From positions 8,923,392-8,987,391 of the forward strand of contig LR746265.1 in NCBI GenBank assembly GCA_902729315.2: DNA of 64,000 bases, written 5' to 3'. The notes under the pieces are model-generated. The model made no database searches, had not been told where the DNA came from, and saw only the letters and a list, made by a program, of their open reading frames with translations. Made by a program: the position numbers and the translations under genes. The DNA is from Spirodela intermedia. Lineage: Eukaryota > Streptophyta > Magnoliopsida > Alismatales > Araceae. Shown piece after piece: positions 22,463-34,976 of the stretch (positions are counted from its first letter, which is position 1; each line of letters opens with the position of its first letter).

Positions 22463-23695
22463 GATAAGAACAGAAAACATCATTTCTTTTCTAAGATTAG
22501 AAATTATTTTTGGCATGATCCTGATTTATATTACTTGGGCAATGATCAAATTTTAAGGAGATGTGTTCCTGAAGAAGAATATCATAGCATTATTAACATG
22601 TGCCATTCATCTAACCGTGGAGGACATTTCTCTGGACGAAAAATAGTTGCAAAAATTTTTCAGTGTGGTTTTTATTGGCCTACAATCATTAGAGATTCTA
22701 TAGAATTTAGTAGAACATGTATTTCATGCCAATCTATAGGTAACATGAGTAAAAAAGATGAAATGCCCTTGAGTAACATGTTAGTAGTCAAAATTTTTGA
22801 TGTATCGGGAATAGATTTCATGGGTCCCTTCCCATCAGCTGAAAAATATGAATATATTTTGCTTGCTGTTGATTATGTGTCGAAGTGGGTGGAAGCTATT
22901 CCTACTAGAACTAATGATCATAAAATCATGATGAAATTTGTGCAAGAAAATATTTTTTCGAGATTTGGATGTCCTAGAGTGATTATTAGTGATGAAGGAA
23001 CACATTTTACAAATAAACATTTTAGGGAACTGTTGAAAAAGAATGGAGTACACCATAGAGTAGCCACTCCATATCATCCCCAAACAAATGGGCAAGCTGA
23101 AGTAGCAAATAGGGAAATTCAGAGAATTTTGAGAAAAATAGTTAAACTAGATAGGAAAGATTTGCCCACGAAATTACAAGATGCATTATGGGCTTATACA
23201 GCTTATAAAAATCCCATAGGTATGTCTCCATTTCGTCTCATTTTTGGAAAGCCATGTCATCTTCTTGTGGAAATAGAGCATAAAGCATTATGGGCTATAA
23301 AAAATTTATGTATGGATGAGAAATCAGCTGGTGGGCATAGAATTTTTCAGCTACATGAACTAGAAGAGTTGAGGAATGAAACTTATGAAAATCATAGAAT
23401 ATATAAAGAAAAAACTAAAACTTTTCATGATAAATACATTAGCAGAAAAAAAATTGATGTTGGACAAAAAGTGTGGTTATATGATTCTAGGCTGAAATTA
23501 TTCCCAGGAAAATTAAAATCAAAATGGAAAGGGCCTTATGTGGTTGAAGAGACAAATGATCATGGGGCTGTAATGATTACAGATCCTAAAAGTGATCATA
23601 ACTTTAAGGTAAATGGACAGCGGCTTAAACATTACATAGAACATGAACGCCTTGTAGAAAAAGAAATTTTATTATTAGAAGAAATTCAAGAGTAA
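22463..23695 (+). CDS. Integrase (Athila-like pol)
   Basis: Continues in the RT frame after one stop. The zinc-binding HHCC is seen ([13 protein letters not shown] ... CISCQSIG). The DDE core is intact: Asp in GIDFMGPF, Asp in [10 protein letters not shown], Glu in [10 protein letters not shown], with [10 protein letters not shown] between. The C-terminal part has [18 protein letters not shown] and [12 protein letters not shown], the usual plant gypsy end. No chromodomain was seen, as expected for Athila. It would insert element DNA into the genome. No env-like ORF follows; only about 345 bp separate it from LTR-A. Confidence 0.87.
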   Translation, partial: DKNRKHHFFSKIRNYFWHDPDLYYLGNDQILRRCVPEEEYHSIINMCHSSNRGGHFSGRKIVAKIFQCGFYWPTIIRDSIEFSRTCISCQSIGNMSKKDEMPLSNMLVVKIFDVSGIDFMGPFPSAEKYEYILLAVDYVSKWVEAIPTRTNDHKIMMKFVQENIFSRFGCPRVIISDEGTHFTNKHFRELLKKNGVHHRVATPYHPQTNGQAEVANREIQRILRKIVKLDRKDLPTKLQDALWAYTAYKNPIGMSPFRLIFGKPCHLLVEIEHKALWAIKNLCMDEKSAGGHRIFQLHELEELRNETYENHRIYKEKTKTFHDKYISRKKIDVGQKVWLYDSRLKLFPGKLKSKWKGPYVVEETNDHGAVMITDPKSDHNFKVNGQRLKHYIEHERLVEKEILLLEEIQE

Positions 23696-24041
23696 GATCA
23701 AGGAGTCCAGTTGGAGACATTAAATTCAGCGCTGCATGGGAGGCAACCCATGGTTTTTATTTCATTCTGTTTGATTTTTTTAAAGCTCTATTTTTCTTAG
23801 AATTTCATAGTACTTATTTCTGTATTTGTTTTTTTCGAAAAAGTGCAGGAGGAGTGTAAGATGAAGTGGAAAATTAAAAACGAGGTTGAGGTAATGTCTT
23901 TCTGAGCTTCATCATTTATGAAAATATTTTTAATGCTTAACTTTGTAGATATGCATGCTTCACTTGAAAATTCTATTTTCTGTATATTCTGTTTCGATTT
24001 TTCTGTGTCATTGAGGACAACGTCATTTTTAAGTTGGGGGG
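23696..24041 (+). other. 3' untranslated region with polypurine tract
   Basis: Matches the 3' region of the gag-X copies from the phrase GACATTAAATTCAGCGCTGC onward and ends in AAGTTGGGGGG. This shared edge marks where pol or X stops. Confidence 0.65.
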
Positions 24042-25092
24042 TGAAGTATTCATTATTAATTTATGCTGTAAGACGATTAAGAACATGTGTTTGCATTTTA
24101 TTCAACTTAGAACAGCAACTAAAAAAATAAAAATAAAAAAAAATTCAGAAAAATTGCAACAACTATTTTCTGGTTTTCTGTCAGGAACAACAAACTGTCA
24201 AAAACAGCAGACGAAAAAACAACCTGAAATTTTAAATTATAGAGACCCTTTTCTCACATTTCAATCCCCTAGACATATATTACTAAAATTCGAAATTACA
24301 GCTATAAAGAAGATAGTTTTGATTTATTTTTGACAAATTTATTGTTGCTAAAATAGAACTAAAAACAGAAAATAGAACTATCAAAACTATCTAATTTACA
24401 AATTTCTTACATCATATTGCATGCATTAAATCAATTAGATTGATTGATACCAAAAGATACTAGGAAGATTATTATTGAGTCAAAATAATGATCTAGTAGC
24501 ATGAAATGTTAGAATACTCCTTGGATACATGATAGATAACATAGATTTGATTTTACAGATTTTCACTTCATGATCTTGATGGATAATATTTACTTGATGT
24601 GAAAATTTGATTGATCATTTGAGTTTAATGGAGATTTTTGCACCCTGATCTATAGGACTTGTGAGGAGAAATCACTTATTTCGAAAAAAAAAAAGAGGGA
24701 GCAATGTGAAAAATCTAGAAACGAAGAGTACACATGGAGGGTGTGAGATATCATTCTCATTGTTGAAAATCGTGTATAGAAAAACACTTGCTGTAAAATA
24801 AGGGGATAGAGTGAAAGCCCTGAAAATGAAGAGTAGACATGGAGGGTGTGAGACATCATTCTTATTGTCGAAATTTGTCTATAGGAAAAGCTACTTATTC
24901 ATTATATATAAAGAAAGAAGAAATATAGTGCAAACTTCAAAAATCAAGCCATAGAAAAAGGGAAATGTAGGATCAATATTATTCTTGGATGAGTATTGAT
25001 AATTGGAACATCTTGTAAATACATCTATGAGTGAAGAAGTGATAAAGATGTGAATAGAAGAAGTGAAGTCTAGATTGTTATTCCAAGGAGTG
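24042..25092 (+). repeat. LTR-A module, truncated at its right end
   Basis: Starts TGAAGTATTC and contains the ACACATGGAGGGTGTGAGA direct repeats. It stops inside CCAAGGAGTG, about 30 bp short of the normal GACATCA end, and joins the host flank. The tail, PPT and 3' LTR1 of this element are therefore missing. Confidence 0.75.
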
Positions 25093-26508
25093 TTTAATAC
25101 TTTTTTAATGTAATCATAACTATTGATAAAGGTGTGTAATTAATATTTATGCAAAAAGAGAAACTATATCAATCAATGATAATAATATAAGACAATCATT
25201 TAGAGGGCGTGAGTATAAGTAGATATTTATATAATAGTTACTTTTGCTAGGAATATGTATCATTTATTGCCAACATTTAAACTTTAGAAATGTTTTGTAC
25301 CTACTATTTATTCACCTTGGAAATGGCACCACTTTAGACGTAACCTATTAAGTACAGGAATATAATATGTTTAAGTACATTCACACTTACAAATTATCAG
25401 AAACAATTATTAGACCCATAAATGTAAATTTTATGCATAAATAATGAATATTACTTCTTTATAAGAAAGCTGGCACATAAAAATACAGTATTAAAGGGAA
25501 GAAATCTAATATTATTTCATACAATCATAATGTTTAGTTGCAATGAATAATTACTATAGTTTACCAAAAATAAAAAAATTATCATTAAATAAATGAACAC
25601 TACAAGTATTGGATTAAATGGCACGAATTTTATAGTTTAGGTTATATTTATTTATTAGAATATTAAATATTATTAGAAATATTATTTATTAGAATACGTA
25701 AAGTTATGAAGAAATAATAATTATGTATTGGAAGCTTATGTGTCCACCAAACGACACACATCCACCCCATAATGTGTTCAGAACCACATGTAGTCCAAAA
25801 CTGAAAGTAATGTAATGCCATAATTGGTTCCCATCATAGTAAAAGTATGATTTCTTTAGTGATGATCTAAAAATTAAAAAACATCTAAATTCATAGAAGA
25901 TTGGGTAGATAAAGAGGAGTTTGAAATAAAAGTCACATAGCTATGCTTTGTAATGTCTTCAATTTGAAAAGCATATTTTGATAAAGTTAAATCTTATATG
26001 ATTTACATGGATGAATGTCATCATATATACCTTTTATACATTGCACCCTCTAGATGTTTTCCTAAACTTGAAGTAAAATGTAGCCATCGTCAAATCTTGA
26101 TTCATTCCATTGATGAGTGGAAAATAAATTTCTTGTCTAAAGTAGGACTTTAAGTATAAGTAGGAAAGTTATTGTATTAACAAGTGTGCCGACCATCACA
26201 TTTATGAGGATGATGAATTAATCATGGAAACTATTTATTGAAACAAATTATCATCTATTTTGACTGTAGTCAAATGTACAATTGTAATTAAGAGTTACAT
26301 AATTCTATATGCGACCCCTATTAAATGTTTTTGAGCAAATCTGTTGTATATAAATTTGTATATAGTTTTACACATATAAAATGAGATTTTTACTTTTTTA
26401 AGAGCACACGTAAAATATTTTTAAGTAAATTGATAATTTTCAAGTACAATATTTTTACCTTTATTATTTGTTAATATAATGTCTTTTTTTGTCATAATAG
26501 GAAACCAC
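25093..26508. other. AT-rich flank, no gene seen (unit 2)
   Basis: About 1.4 kb with no supported ORF or recognisable element. Its copy at 44993-46406 lies directly downstream of the kinase gene, so it is probably the native 3' flank of that gene. Confidence 0.5.
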
Positions 26509-27505
26509 TAATAAGTTTTCATTATCATGAGTTCATAATTAGTAAATAATATAGTTTTAGCCTTAACTCATGATAAATAGACTTATATTTCTGTTAAACT
26601 ATGAAAAGTAGTTTTCAATTGATTAATGTGATTTTTTTAGCTAATTAGGTAATTTTCTATACATTTATATGATTTTTATAGTCCTATTTTTGAGATAAAT
26701 CAAGAAAAAGAAATAAAAATAAAAATATAGCAAAAAGAGGGGACCCACCAGCCAACCGAGCCTGCAAGTGGGTCGGAAGCATAGTCAGGGGGAGTCGTGA
26801 GCAGGGGCTCAGGTTGCTAGGACCAATGGGGGCATGTGTGCGCCACTCCCCTTCCACATGACCAATGGCCAGCTGGGTCTCAGACAAGGAGTGGTCGTAC
26901 ATGTGAGAGAAAAGTACTCATTACTTGTAAATGTGATATTACTATATATTCGCCTAAAACTTTGGCACACAAGGGATGTGGGACTAAACCCACATCACAC
27001 TTTCCCTTGAAAGGCTTCGAAGATTTTAATATCTAAATTACTCCTTAGTTATAATAGAGATATACTATGTTGACGTCACTTGATAAGGGCATTAGAGTAC
27101 TTATTTCAATCTCTCATGTAGGCGGGCAATCGGCACGGGTTTGAATCCTCCTAGAGCCCAATGAAGGATTATCTTCACTTCCTTGTAGATCACTAGTGAA
27201 GGATTAAGTCACTAAAATCATTAGATCATTGGCAAAAATCTTGTGAACACAATTCGCAAAGCATTGTTACTAAAATTGCTGAAAATGATTCGCGATAAAA
27301 GGATCACGAATCTATCGAGTAAATCATCTCTGATTGATCGATGAACAAGTCATTGTCAAGAAGAGGACGATCTGCAGGGAGACGAGTTGCCACCTCCTGA
27401 GAGCATCCTGGATGTGATGAAGAGCCTCCTCTTGCTGCACGGACGTAAGGATGAAGCTCCTTAACACGCGTCCCACCTCTATCTAGCTCCTCTTCGTCGG
27501 GTGAC
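26509..27505 (+). repeat. Old LTR1-related LTR, left part (unit 2)
   Basis: Starts TAATAAGTTTTCATTATC (TGATAAG in unit 3). It carries an extra segment of about 105 bp (about 27014-27119) not found in other LTR1 copies. It ends GTGAC at 27501-27505, where the nested element enters; the right part resumes with GTGAC at 37565. Confidence 0.75.
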
Positions 27506-29132
27506 TGATAAGTCTTCATTATCATGAGTTAATAATTAGTAAATAATATAGTTTTAGCCTTAACTCATGATAAATAGACTTATATTTGTGTTAAAGTGTG
27601 AAAAGTTGTTTTAAGTTGATTAATGTGAATTTTTGGGTAATTATTTGATTTATACGATTTTTATAATCTTATTTTTGAGATAAATGAAGGAAAAGAAATA
27701 AAAATAAAAATATAGCAAAATGGGGGGACCCGCCGGCCAGCCAGGCTCGCAAGTGGGTCGGAAGTGTAGTTGGGGAGTAGCCGCGAGCAGGGGCTCGAGC
27801 GGCTTGAACCGATGGGGGCACGTGTGCGCCACTCCCCTTCCACGTCACCGATGGCCAGCCGGCTGTGGGGTAAGAAGTGGTCGTACACGTGCGAGAAAGG
27901 GACTTGCTTAAAAATCTAACATTACTATATATTTGCCCGAAAATTTAGTGCACAACCAATGTGGGACTAAACCCGCGTCACCTTCCCAGAAGGGGCGGGG
28001 CAACTGGCACAGGTTCGAATCCTCTTAGAACCAAAGCTCATATGTTTTTATCTGATTATCACGACTTTCTTGTAGATCGCCGGTGAAGGATTAAGCAACC
28101 AGAATCGCTGGATCATCGGCAAAAATCTCGTCAATGCGATTCACGGAGCATTGCTACTAAAATAAATGAACAATTCACGATAAAAGGATTGCGAATCCAC
28201 CGAGTAAAGCATCTCCGATTGATCGACGAACAAGCTATCATCGAGAAGAGGACGATCTGCCGGGAGATGAGTTGCCACCTCCTGAGAGTGTACCAGATGC
28301 GATGAAGAGCCTCCTCTTGCTACACGGACTTGAGGATGAAGCTCCCTGACACACGCCCCACCTCCATCCAGCTCCTCTTCGTTGGGTGACAGCCGCCGGA
28401 GAGCTGCAAAGTCGCCATTTTTCCGCTCTGTTAGGTGATAGCCGTCGAAGATGATTTGACGACCCATTTCATTGATCTCTAGACTTCGCAACGAGATCTA
28501 GAGATTGCCCACATCGTCCTTGTCCAAGGAGAGACTTTGAGACTGTGGACACTACACGACTATTCTCCCGAACGCTTAGGATTCCAGTGCATCGCTGACG
28601 TATCGTCGTCGTGATGCCGGAACTCTATTTTCCTACTTTCACCTTACTTTACGCTTCATTTAGTGATAATTTGTGTGACTTTAATTTACCAAAATATACT
28701 TCGTTCAATTACGATTCTTCTTGCTTTTACAAATCTTAATTTGATCAATTAAATTGTCTGTAATCGCTTACGTAAAAATCATCGGGCAGAACTCTATTTC
28801 CGCCCGATTCATGTTCGCCGGGCGCTGACTTCGTCTTGAGGTCCGCACCCTTATTTCCTTTTTCTGTGAATTTTAAATATATTTCCTTTTCATTTCCTAG
28901 TATAAAATTCATACAAAATAGTATTCTTTGCTGAAAATTCTGAATAATTACCAAATATTATATTACATCTTTGTGATTGACTTGGAAAATTACTGCTATT
29001 TTTGGAAATTTTTATTGAATTATAATTGATATATTTGTTCAGAAATACTTCTAAATATTCAAAAATTCATATTTTCTAGTTTTATAAATTTTATATTTGC
29101 GTGATTTAATATACAACGACTAAGTCACGTCA
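27506..29132 (+). repeat. 5' LTR1 (unit 2)
   Basis: 1627 bp from TGATAAG to ACGTCA. Its left end forms long inverted arms: 27510-27532 (AAGTCTTCATTATCATGAGT, then TAA) against 27560-27581, with the 14-bp core TTATCATGAGTTAA matched perfectly. A minus-strand ORF of 116 aa occupies 28141-28491. Confidence 0.85.
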
Positions 29133-29137
29133 AATTT

Positions 29138-29155
29138 TGGTGCCACTGCCGGGGA
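29138..29155 (+). other. Primer binding site (unit 2)
   Basis: TGGTGCCACTGCCGGGGA, near-complement of the tRNA-Asp 3' end, five bases after LTR1. 29156-29440 is untranslated leader. Confidence 0.75.
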
Positions 29156-29441
29156 TGTATTGCATACATTTAGTATTTTTCTATTTTTCTCTTAGAGTAC
29201 ACAAAAAAAAAATTAACTCTTGTTTTATTTTTTTCTTGCCGAAATTTTTTTTTAGAAAAAGGGAACGAAAAGAAGAAAGGCAAGGACTGGAGCATACTGA
29301 AAGAGGGTAACAATTACTAAACTTTTTCCCCTCGAATTTATTGATTTTTTTAATACATGGTGGAAGATCCCTGCATCCAAGGCTAGAAAATCCTTTCATT
29401 ATTTCATTCAAAACTAAAAATCTGAAAGAAAAAAATTAATT

Positions 29442-30767
29442 TTGATAGATCCTGAAGAAAGTATAGGTCAAACTGAGAACAATCCTATGGCCATGAAAAA
29501 TTATTATATCCCTGATTCATTTCAAAGAGCATCTAATATTAAAGTCCCATTAGCACCCACTATTAAATTTGAAATAAATCCAGGAATTTTTCAAATGCTC
29601 CCTAATTTTCATGTTTTTAATGGTTTGTGATTTAGTTAACCTCCCTCAAGTTACACCGGAAATTATTAAGATGAAATTATTTTCTCATACACTTAGGGAC
29701 AAAGCTAGCCATTAGCTATCCATATTAGATAGAGAATTAACTAGCTGGAAAGACATAGAACAGGCTTTTCTTCGAAAATTTTATCCCTTAGGAAAAACTT
29801 AAAATATGAAAAAACATATATAGAATTTTTCTCAAAGACCAGGAGAAACTTTGCATGAGACATGGGAAAAATTCAAAGATTTACTTAGAATATGTCCTCA
29901 TCATACTATACCCAAGTGGCAGCTCAATAGAATTTTTTATGATGGATTATTAGAACAACATAGAAATATGGTTGATTCTATATGTGGAGGAGCTTTTATG
30001 GAGAAAACCCCTAATGAGACTTACAGTCTTTATGAAAATTTAAGTGAAAATTCTAGAGATCAAGCCTCTTTTGAATTATATGATAGGGATAAGAAGAGAG
30101 GAATTTATGAATTGCATCATGATGATGATTCTAAATTGAGAAATAAAGTTAATCAAATTAATCAAAGATTAGAAAAACTTGATTTACTTATTGACAATAT
30201 TAGAAAGCCTCTTAACCCTCAATTTAATTCAAATAGTACATGTCCTATGTATGGTGAAAATGATTATTTTGAATTTCAATGCTATAATTTAGATCAATCA
30301 TTTCACCCTAGGCAAGAACAAGTGCAAGTAGCTCACGGTTTTAATAGAAATAGGAAAACCTTTTTCAAATTCTTATAATCCTAATTAGAGGAATAATTTT
30401 TCATGGAGAGACTCAAATAATATTCAAAATCCAGAAGCACTTAGACCCAATTCAAACTCTAAATTTCGTCTAAAACAAGAAAACAGATTTCAGAAAAATC
30501 AGCCATCTCAAAGCCAACCTAATACTATGGAAATGATGCAGCAAATGAGCCAAATGATGCAACAAGCTATGAATCAAATGATGCTGCACTAGAAACAAAT
30601 TATAGAAACTTTTGGGAATAAGAGAGAAGAGGGACAACCACTTAATCAGCCTATAGAAAATTTAGGAAATTGTCTAATAGTAGGATTTCAATAAGGAGAG
30701 TCTAGCGGGATATTTAGAAAAAAAAACCACGAAATGAAAATGTTAGGACAATGAATACATTGAGTGA
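29442..30767 (+). pseudogene. Athila-like gag (unit 2)
   Basis: Open from IDPEESIGQTENNPMAMKNY to 29630, then shifted by a deletion of about 44 bp near 29611 that removes the GLPLEEPHQHLEK region. It resumes at 29851-30378 with CPHHTIPKW and VDSICGGAFMEKTPNETY. More stops follow, including TAG where CAG is expected in LHQKQ. Confidence 0.78.
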
Positions 30768-33300
30768 GAATATTTTACCTGATCCATATTTCTAATTATT
30801 AGAAGAAATTGATGAGCCATTAGAAGTAAATGAGAATATTAAGGCTGGAAATATAGTAGTAGAAAAATTGAATAAAATCATTTATTGCTCACAATTGATG
30901 AATGAATATAGTGAGGATGATGAGGAGAAAGAGCCCTTAGATGAAGAAATAGCAGCTGATTATGGAAGAATCATCCAAATTTTATTAGAAGGGAGTAAGG
31001 ACAGAAATGAAGAGAAACATATTTCAAGTGAGGAAAAATCAGTTGATTTGGGAGATGTAGGAGACAAAATTAATAAACCTAATTGACGTGACTCAGTCGT
31101 TGTATATTAAATCACGCAAATCTAAAATTTATAAAACTAAAAAATACAATTTTTCAAATATGTAGAAGTATTTTTGAAAAAATATATCAATTATAATTCA
31201 ATAAAACTTCCAAAAATAACGATAATTTTCCAGGTCAATCACAAGGATGTAGTATAATATTTGGTAATTATTCAGATTTTTTCTGAATGAATACAATGTT
31301 CTATGAATTTTACACTAGGAAATGAAAAGGAAATATATTTAAAATTCACGAAAAAAGGAAATAAGGGTGTAGACGTCAGGATGACGTCAGTGCTCGGCGA
31401 ACGCGAATCGAGCGGAAATAGAGTTCCACCCGGCAATTCTTACGTAAGCGATTACAGACGATTTAATTAATCAAATTAAGATCTGTAAAAGCCAGAAGAA
31501 TCGTAATTGAACGAAGTATATTTTGGTAAATTAAAATCACACAAAGTATCACTAAATGAAGCGTAAATTAAGTTTGAAAGCAGGAAAATAGAGTTCCGGC
31601 GTTGCGGCGGCGATGCGTCGGCGATGCACCAGAATCTTGAGCATTCGGGAGGATAGTTGTGTAGTGTCCACGGCCTCAAAGGCTCTCCTTGGACAAGGAC
31701 GATGTGGGCAATCTCTAGATCTCCTTGTGAAGTCTAGAGATTAATGAAATGGGTCGTCGAGTCGTCTCCGACAGCTGTCACCCGACAGAGCGGAAAAACG
31801 GCGACTTTGCGGCTCTCCGGCGGCTGTCACCCGATGGAGAGGAGCTAGATGGAGGTGGGGCACGTGTCAAGGAGCTTCATCCTCAGGTCTGTGCAGCAAG
31901 AGGAGGCTCTTCATCGCATCTGGTACGCTCTTAGGAGGTGGCGACTCGTCTCCCGGCAGATCGTCCTCTTCCCAATGATGGCTTGTTCGTCGATCAATCG
32001 GATATGATTTACTCGATGGATTCACGATCCTTTTATCGCGAATCTTTCAGCAATTTTAGTAACAATGCTCTGCGAATTGCGTTGACGAGATTTTCGCCGA
32101 TGATCCAGTGATTTTCGTTGCTTAATCCTTCACCAGTGATCTGCAGGAAAGTCACGATAATCAGAATAAAATATGAGTTTTGGCTCTAGGAGGATTCGAA
32201 CCCGCGCCAGTTGCCCCGCCCTTTTTGGGGAAGAAGATGCAGGTTTAGTCCCACATCGGTTGTGCGCCGAAGTTTCTAGCGAATATAAAGTAATATTACA
32301 TTCTCGATCAAGCGTGCATGTACGACCACTCTTTGCCCCATAGCCGGCTGGCCACTAGTGACGTGGAAGGGGAGTGGCGGACACGTGCCCACATCATCGG
32401 TTCAAGCCGTTCGAGCCCCTACTCGCAGCTACTCCCCAACTACGCTTCCAACCCGCTTGCGGGCCCGGCTGGTCGGTGGGTCCCCCCATTTTACAATATT
32501 TTTAGTTTTATTTCTTTTTCTTCATTTATCTCAAAACTAAGACTATAAAAATCATATAAATTCGTATAAAATCACATAATTACCCAAAAAATCACATTAA
32601 TCAACTGAAAGCCACTTTTCACACTTTAACACAAATATAAGTCTATTTATCATGAGTTAAGGCTAAAACTATATTATTTACTAATTATTAATTCATGATA
32701 ATGAAGACTTATCACCAATCATAATTTTGCAGCCATAGATGTTGATAGTGAAGATAATGATGTATATCATATACCGAAATTAAAAGATAGCTCTTGGGAA
32801 GATGAAGAATTTGATGAGTTGAGAAATGAAAAGTTAGAAAAAGAGTTGATTCAACTAATGGAGAGAAATGAAAATAATGAATATGAATATAGAGATAATT
32901 TTGGAGGAGAAAATTTGAATTTTATTGAATTCATTAGATGTGAGATTAAAGAAGACAATCCTTCCATCTTTCAAAGCCCACAGCCCATTAGAATTATTTC
33001 TAAGCTTGAAATATTTCACTCCTTGCAAATTGAACAAATATGTATGGAAGATAAAATGGAGCAGGGGAAGATTATGCAGATAAAAGAAGACATTAACAAA
33101 ATGGGTGAGTGGAAGAATTAGAGATATGAATTTAGATGAAAAGAATTTAGATTGGGTAAGAGCTAATTTGAAAATTAAATGGCCTGATCACATTTTATGG
33201 TCTATTAATAGAAAGTATTTATTAATGAATGAGAGCCTTACAAAACAAGATAGAAATGAGGAAAGATTCTTTTCAACATAGAAATATTATTTTTGGGAAA
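30768..33300 (+). pseudogene. ORF X interrupted by a solo LTR (unit 2)
   Basis: The N-terminal part (to 31083, ending GDVGDKINKPN) and C-terminal part (from 32720, through LKDSSWEDEEFDELRNEKLE and on) flank the inverted solo LTR. A one-base insertion near 33100 and a shortened end (KYY... then a jump to the LNLKK tail) add damage compared with 12076-13089. Confidence 0.7.
31084..32714 (-). mobile_element. Solo LTR1 inserted antisense in ORF X (unit 2)
   Basis: A 1631-bp LTR on the minus strand, flanked by CTAAT (31079-31083) and CCAAT (32715-32719), a 5-bp target duplication with one change. The uninterrupted target is visible in unit 1 at 885-889 (CTAATCATAATTTTGC). Confidence 0.88.
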
Positions 33301-33737
33301 TAAATTTATGCTAAATCTGAAAAAGAATATCATGAAACTTACCTTGGGATACAAATATATTTTGATGGCCATAGATCATCTTATATGATCTAAGAGCTGT
33401 CCAACTGAAGACATTAAATCCAGTGCTGCATGGGAGGCAACCCATCGTTTTTATTTTATTCTGTTTGATTTTTTTCTAAGCTCTGTTTTTCTTAGAATTT
33501 TGTAGTACTTGTTTCTGTATTTGTTTTTTCGAAAAAGTGCAGGAGGAGGAGTGTAAGATGAAGTGGAAAATTAAAAACGAGGTTGGGGTGATGTCTTTCT
33601 AAGCTTTATCATTTATGAAAATATTTTTAATGCTTAACTTTGCACATATGCATGCTTCACTTGAAAATTATATTTTCTGCATATTCTGTTTCGATTTTCT
33701 GTGTCATTGAGGACAACGTCATTTTTAAGTTGGGGGG
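33301..33737 (+). other. 3' untranslated region and purine tract (unit 2)
   Basis: Same order as 1579-1969; ends AAGTTGGGGGG before LTR-A. Confidence 0.6.
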
Positions 33738-34819
33738 TGAAGTATTCATTATTAATTTATGCTGTAGGACGATTAAGTACATGTGTTTGCATTAGAACAG
33801 TAACTTAAAAAAAAATAATAATAAATAAAATTCAGAAAGACTGCAACATCTATTTTCTGATTTTCTATCAAGAACAAGAAACTATCAAAAACAGCAGACA
33901 AAAACCAGCCCGAAACTTGAAATTCTAGAGACCCTTTTCTCACATTTCAATCCCCTAGACATATATTACTGAAATTCGAAATTACAGCTATAAAGAGGAT
34001 AGTTTTGATTTATTTTTGACAAATTTATTGTTGCTAAAAATAGAACTGAAAACAAAAAACAGAATTGTCAGAACTATCTAATTTACAAATTTCTTACATC
34101 ATATTGCATGCATAAAAAATTAAATCAATTAGATTGATTGATACCAAAAGATACTAGGAAGATTATTATTCAGTCAAAAGAATGATCTAGTAGCATGAAA
34201 TGTTGGAATACTCGGATACATGATAGATAACATGGATTTGATTTTACAGATTTTCACTTCATGATCTTGATGGATAGTATTTACTTGATGTGAAAATTTG
34301 ATTGATCATTTGAGTTTAATAGAGATTTTTGCTCCTAGATCTATAGGACTTGTGAGGAGAAATCACTTATTTCGAAAAAAAAGAGGGAGCAATGTGAAAA
34401 ATCTAGAAACAAAGAGTACACATAGAGGGTATGAGACATCATTCTCATTGTCGAAAATTGTGTATAGAAAAACACTTGCTACAAAATAAGTGGATAAAGT
34501 GAAAGCCCTGAAAATGAAGAGTACACATGGAGGGTGTGAGACATCATTCTTATTGTCGAAATTTATCTACAGGAAAAGCTACTTATCCACTATATATATC
34601 AAAAAAAAAAAAAGAAGGAAGAAATATAGTGCACACTTCAAAAATCAAGCCATAGAAAAAGGAAAATATAGGATCAATATTATTCTTGGATGATTATTGA
34701 TAATTGGAACATCTTGTAAATATATCTATGAGTGAAGAAGTGATAAAGATGTGAATAGAAGAAGTGAAGTCTAGATTGTTATTCCAAGGAGTACTTAAAC
34801 ATCTAAGTGCTTGACATCA
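33738..34819 (+). repeat. LTR-A module (unit 2)
   Basis: 1082 bp from TGAAGTATTC to TTGACATCA. It carries two AGTACACAT(G/A)(G/A)AGGGT direct repeats (near 34416 and 34519) and CTATATATATC near 34591. Confidence 0.6.
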
Positions 34820-34976
34820 TTCTTAAATACTTGATATAAGAGTCCAAAGTGTCTAAAGGTGCATCATTTCTAATTGTATTTTTTTTATGTATTGAAATAT
34901 GATGTTTGAGATTTGTAAATTTTTATTTTCGTAATTCCATTGCTAAGGGACTAGCAATGATTTAAGTTGGGGGGTG
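34820..34976 (+). other. Element tail with PPT (unit 2)
   Basis: Ends GATTTAAGTTGGGGGGTG directly before TGATAAG. Confidence 0.65.

Noticed and set aside
10616-25092. One giant palindromic element or integrated virus
   Set aside because: The two arms differ in content (X against pol), have separate LTRs and are separated by a pre-RT relic, so they are two insertions facing away from each other.
27014-27119. Extra segment of about 105 bp in the old LTR as a small DNA transposon
   Set aside because: No terminal inverted repeats or clear target duplication were found at its edges.
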